Assembly (NCBI RefSeq): GCF_021044935.1 | Contig: NZ_JAJNMP010000001.1 | Location: forward strand, 248,001 to 312,000 | DNA length: 64,000 bases | From: Agromyces cavernae | Lineage (GTDB): Bacteria; Actinomycetota; Actinomycetes; Actinomycetales; Microbacteriaceae | Direction of reading: 5' to 3' | Shown: piece after piece, positions 61,448 through 64,000 of the stretch | Layout of the letters: every line of letters starts with the position of its first letter | Numbering within the stretch: the stretch's first letter is position 1 | Notes under the pieces: model-generated | The model's database searches: none | The model's input: only the letters and a program-made list of their open reading frames with translations | What the model was told of the DNA's origin: nothing | Program-made: the position numbers and the translations under genes

Positions 61448-62449
61448 GTGACCCGACCGATCACGTTGTTCACCGGCCAATGGGCCGACCTGCCGCTCGA
61501 GGAGGTCGCCCGACTCGCATCCGGCTGGGGCTACGACGGCCTCGAGATCGCCTGCTGGGGCGACCACCTCGACCCGTGGCGGTGGGACGACGATGACTAC
61601 ATCGCCGACCGGCTCGCGCTGCTCGAGCGGCACGGTCTCAAGGTCTACGCCATCTCGAACCACCTCAAGGGCCAGGCCGTCTGCGACGACCCGATCGACG
61701 CCCGCCACCGCGACATCCTCTCGGCGAAGGTGTGGGGCGACGGCGACCCTGAAGGCGTTCGCCAGCGCGCCGCCGAAGAGATGAAGCACACCGCGCGTCT
61801 CGCGGCCCGCCTCGGCGTCGACACGGTCGTCGGCTTCACCGGCTCGGCGATCTGGAAGTACGTGGCGATGTTCCCGCCCGTCTCGCAGGAGATGATCGAC
61901 GCCGGCTACCAGGACTTCGCCGATCGCTGGAACCCGATCCTCGACGTGTTCGACGAGGTCGGCGTGCGCTTCGCCCATGAAGTGCACCCCTCCGAGATCG
62001 CCTACGACTACTGGACCACCGTGCGCACGCTCGAGGCGATCGGGCACCGCCCGGCGTTCGGCCTGAACTGGGACCCGAGCCACATGGTCTGGCAGGACCT
62101 CGACCCGGTCAGCTTCCTCTGGGACTTCCGCGACCGCATCTACCACGTCGACTGCAAGGACACGAGGAAGCGCATGGCGAACGGCCGCAACGGCCGCCTC
62201 GGCTCGCACCTCGCGTGGGCCGACCCGCGCCGCGGATGGGACTTCATCTCGACGGGCCACGGCGACGTGCCCTGGGAGGACGCGTTCCGCATGCTCAACA
62301 CGATCGACTACCAGGGCCCGATCTCGATCGAGTGGGAGGACGCCGGCATGGACCGCCTCATGGGCGCGCCCGAGGCCCTCGAGTTCGTGCGCCGCCTCGC
62401 GTTCGACGCGCCCGACGCGGCCTTCGACGCGGCGTTCAGTACGAAATAG
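61448..62449 (+). CDS. Sugar phosphate isomerase/epimerase family TIM-barrel protein
   Basis: This 333-residue cytoplasmic TIM barrel has probable metal-site segments [34 protein letters not shown] and ISIEWEDAG, with acidic and His residues in the usual strand ends. It is distinct from the preceding epimerase. The paired presence suits a two-step eliminate/rehydrate scheme as in levoglucosan catabolism, which is inference. The start is GTG 61448 with AAGGAGG just upstream. Confidence 0.88.
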   Translation: MTRPITLFTGQWADLPLEEVARLASGWGYDGLEIACWGDHLDPWRWDDDDYIADRLALLERHGLKVYAISNHLKGQAVCDDPIDARHRDILSAKVWGDGDPEGVRQRAAEEMKHTARLAARLGVDTVVGFTGSAIWKYVAMFPPVSQEMIDAGYQDFADRWNPILDVFDEVGVRFAHEVHPSEIAYDYWTTVRTLEAIGHRPAFGLNWDPSHMVWQDLDPVSFLWDFRDRIYHVDCKDTRKRMANGRNGRLGSHLAWADPRRGWDFISTGHGDVPWEDAFRMLNTIDYQGPISIEWEDAGMDRLMGAPEALEFVRRLAFDAPDAAFDAAFSTK

Positions 62450-62470
62450 CGTCGTCGCCGCCTGAGAACG

Positions 62471-62509
62471 ACGGATGCCGCGGGGTGTGTGTTCCCCCGC
62501 GGCATCCGT
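62471..62509. terminator. Bidirectional terminator
   Basis: ACGGATGCCGCGGGG (62471-62485) pairs perfectly with CCCCGCGGCATCCGT (62495-62509), followed by ATTTCTG. It lies between the convergent epimerase and ROK genes. Confidence 0.85.
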
Positions 62510-62533
62510 ATTTCTGCCTGGTACCGGCCGGTG

Positions 62534-63760
62534 CTAGACCTTCGCCATGCCCGGTGCGCCGATGACCATCTCCTCGATGTTCGCGGGCGAAAGGGCGTGG
62601 TGGATCGCGAGCATGCAGGCGCCGAGCACAGCGGCGTCGGCCCCGGCCTTCGACTGGGTGATCTGCAGGTGCTCGGTGGCGAGCGGCATGGAGCGCGTGT
62701 AGACGATCTCGCGCACGCCCGCGATGAGGTGCTCGCCCACCTGCGCTGCCGAGCCGCCGATGACGATGACCGACGGGTTGATGAGGCTCACGCAGGTGTT
62801 CAGCACCTCGCCGATGTCGCGGCCGGCCTGGCGCACGGCCTGGATCGCGTCGATGTTGCCGCGCTTGACGAGCTCGACGACGTCTTGGCCGGTCTCGGCG
62901 CTGAGTCCCATCTCACTGAGGGCACGGGCGAGTGCGGGCCCTGAGGCGAGCGCCTCGAGGCAGCCGCGGTTGCCGCACTTGCACGGGACGTCGGCGCCGC
63001 GCGCCACGTAGACGTGGCCGATGTCGCCCGCGGTGCCCTGCGCGCCGCGCTGCAGGATGCCGCCCGAGATGACGCCGGAGCCGATGCCGGTGGCGACTTT
63101 GACGAACATGAGGTGATCGACCTCGGGCCACGAGAGCTCGCGCTCGCCGAGGGCCATGATGTTGACGTCGTTGTCGACGAGCACCGGCACGTCCCAGCTG
63201 TCGTGGAACCAGCCGGGCACGTCGAAGCGGTCCCAGCCGGGCATGATCGGAGGGTTGATGGGGCGGCCGGTGCTGTACTCGACGGGACCGGGCAGGCCGA
63301 TGCCGATCGCGAGCACGTCGCTCGGTGAGCGACCGAGCTGGGCGAGCAGATCGTGACCGGCGCTCGACACCCAGCTGAGCACGGCCTCGGGGCCTTCGGC
63401 GACCTGGATGGGCTCGTTGCTCTCGGCCTGCAGGCGACCCGTGAGATCGCTCACCGCGATGCGCACATGCGACGCGCCGACATCGACGCCGAGGACGACC
63501 CGGCCGCTCGCCGCGATGGCGAACTGGCTCGAGGGGCGACCGCCGGTCGAGACCGCGTCGCCGACGGGGCCGACGAGGCCGAGCTTCATGAGCGCATCGA
63601 TGCGAAGTGCGACGGTCGAACGGGCGAGGCCGGTCATCGTCGAGAGTTCCGTGCGAGTGCGTGGGCGGCCGTCGCGGAGGATCTGGAAGAGGTCGCTCGC
63701 TACTGAGGATCCGAGGGCGGTGACGTGCCCGTCGCCCCCCTCGCGACTTATGTCGGTCAT
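62534..63760 (-). CDS. ROK-family transcriptional regulator
   Basis: This 408-residue protein has an N-terminal winged helix (RTRTELSTMTGLARSTVALR, about residues 32-65) and a ROK sugar-kinase-fold domain. The domain contains GVDVGASHVRIAVSD, the sugar-site IGIGLPGPVEY, and the zinc motif CKCGNRGCLEAL. It likely senses a sugar from this island and represses its genes. ATG 63760 is chosen; an open extension upstream has no site. A motif shared with island promoters lies at 63888-63902. Confidence 0.92.
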   Translation of the reverse strand: MTDISREGGDGHVTALGSSVASDLFQILRDGRPRTRTELSTMTGLARSTVALRIDALMKLGLVGPVGDAVSTGGRPSSQFAIAASGRVVLGVDVGASHVRIAVSDLTGRLQAESNEPIQVAEGPEAVLSWVSSAGHDLLAQLGRSPSDVLAIGIGLPGPVEYSTGRPINPPIMPGWDRFDVPGWFHDSWDVPVLVDNDVNIMALGERELSWPEVDHLMFVKVATGIGSGVISGGILQRGAQGTAGDIGHVYVARGADVPCKCGNRGCLEALASGPALARALSEMGLSAETGQDVVELVKRGNIDAIQAVRQAGRDIGEVLNTCVSLINPSVIVIGGSAAQVGEHLIAGVREIVYTRSMPLATEHLQITQSKAGADAAVLGACMLAIHHALSPANIEEMVIGAPGMAKV

Positions 63761-63887
63761 AGTCTTATTATTCCATGCCTTCTGGTCAAAGGGTGCGCGC
63801 TTCGGCCGTTTGAGCGAACTCGATTCGGTGGCCGTGATGGATAGCAGAGCGATCCATGCTTTCCCATGGATCGCCTGTTCCGTCGCG

Positions 63888-63902
63888 CCTTGCAATGAAA
63901 GT
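63888..63902 (-). promoter_or_regulatory. Candidate ROK operator
   Basis: Read on the minus strand: GACTTTCATTGCAAG. It shares GACTTTCAT with 42990 and ACTTTCAT with 54286. It lies 128 bases upstream of the ROK start, in a 181-base gap with no other clear signal. Confidence 0.42.
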
Positions 63903-63941
63903 CACGCTATCTTCGGCATAAGTGGGGCGCAAGGGTTCGTC

Positions 63942-64000
63942 CTTACAGCGTGATCTCGGTGGAAGCCGGATCGGGAACGTCGCCGAGCACGCCGAGCGGG
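63942..64000 (-). CDS. 3' end of an unknown gene (partial)
   Basis: On the minus strand the frame PLGVLGDVPDPASTEITL ends in TAA at 63942-63944. It runs off the window edge. Eighteen residues are too few to name a family; the Asp/Pro/Thr-rich end would suit an enzyme of sugar metabolism, but that is a guess. Confidence 0.35.

Overview
The window is a high-GC, GTG-rich chromosomal segment of an actinobacterium. Gene order (rpsF tail, ssb, rpsR, rplI, dnaB), the many 4-base stop/start overlaps, the sugar-ABC/LacI/ROK content and the dispersed palindromic repeats fit Microbacteriaceae, perhaps Agromyces-like. The family placement is inference from general resemblance, not from a search. No rRNA, tRNA, CRISPR array, transposase or prophage was seen.

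Region by region: 1-3.2 kb is the replication/ribosome cluster, ending in dnaB behind an AT-richer gap full of DnaA-box-like 9-mers. 3.3-9.2 kb holds a HAD phosphatase, a LysR regulator, a PadR-DUF1048-ABC-2 exporter operon and an MFS drug exporter. 9.3-19.8 kb carries two convergent LacI regulators and a beta-mannoside locus: lipoprotein binder, two permeases, GH2 beta-mannosidase, a 35-codon coupled micro-ORF, a BadF/GlcNAc-kinase-type sugar kinase and mannose-6-phosphate isomerase. 19.9-25.5 kb holds an ArsR-type regulator under a nested operator, a deleted S66 peptidase remnant, pntA-pntB transhydrogenase and two small membrane proteins. 25.6-33 kb has twin lipoproteins, a small Cys-pair protein, purB, a low-Mr tyrosine phosphatase, an APH-type kinase, a WXG-like/alpha-beta-hydrolase pair and a 4-TM protein. 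33-38 kb is hisC plus a 2-oxoacid dehydrogenase E1alpha-E1beta-E2 operon. 38.7-42.9 kb is a zinc-uptake operon (znuA-znuC-znuB-znuB-zur) behind a Zur box that covers an apparently leaderless promoter.

The most unusual part is 43.0-63.8 kb. It has a stand-alone tatA, a Tat-exported TIM-barrel protein, a 922-residue secreted beta-propeller (PQQ/GSDH-type) protein, a 2033-residue secreted ThuA/beta-propeller/multi-domain protein, a Gfo/Idh/MocA oxidoreductase, a ribose-type ABC importer, two cytoplasmic TIM-barrel isomerase/epimerases and a ROK regulator. Promoters here share two short motifs, suggesting one regulon. The set reads as an oxidise-eliminate-rehydrate (keto-sugar) pathway with both extracellular and intracellular arms. 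That reading is inference.

A second theme is a family of dispersed palindromic repeats (core GGTCTCGATACG...CTACTCGACC). They lie between genes, and two copies are inside coding sequence: the N-terminus of the E1beta subunit and the C-terminus of the first ZnuB.
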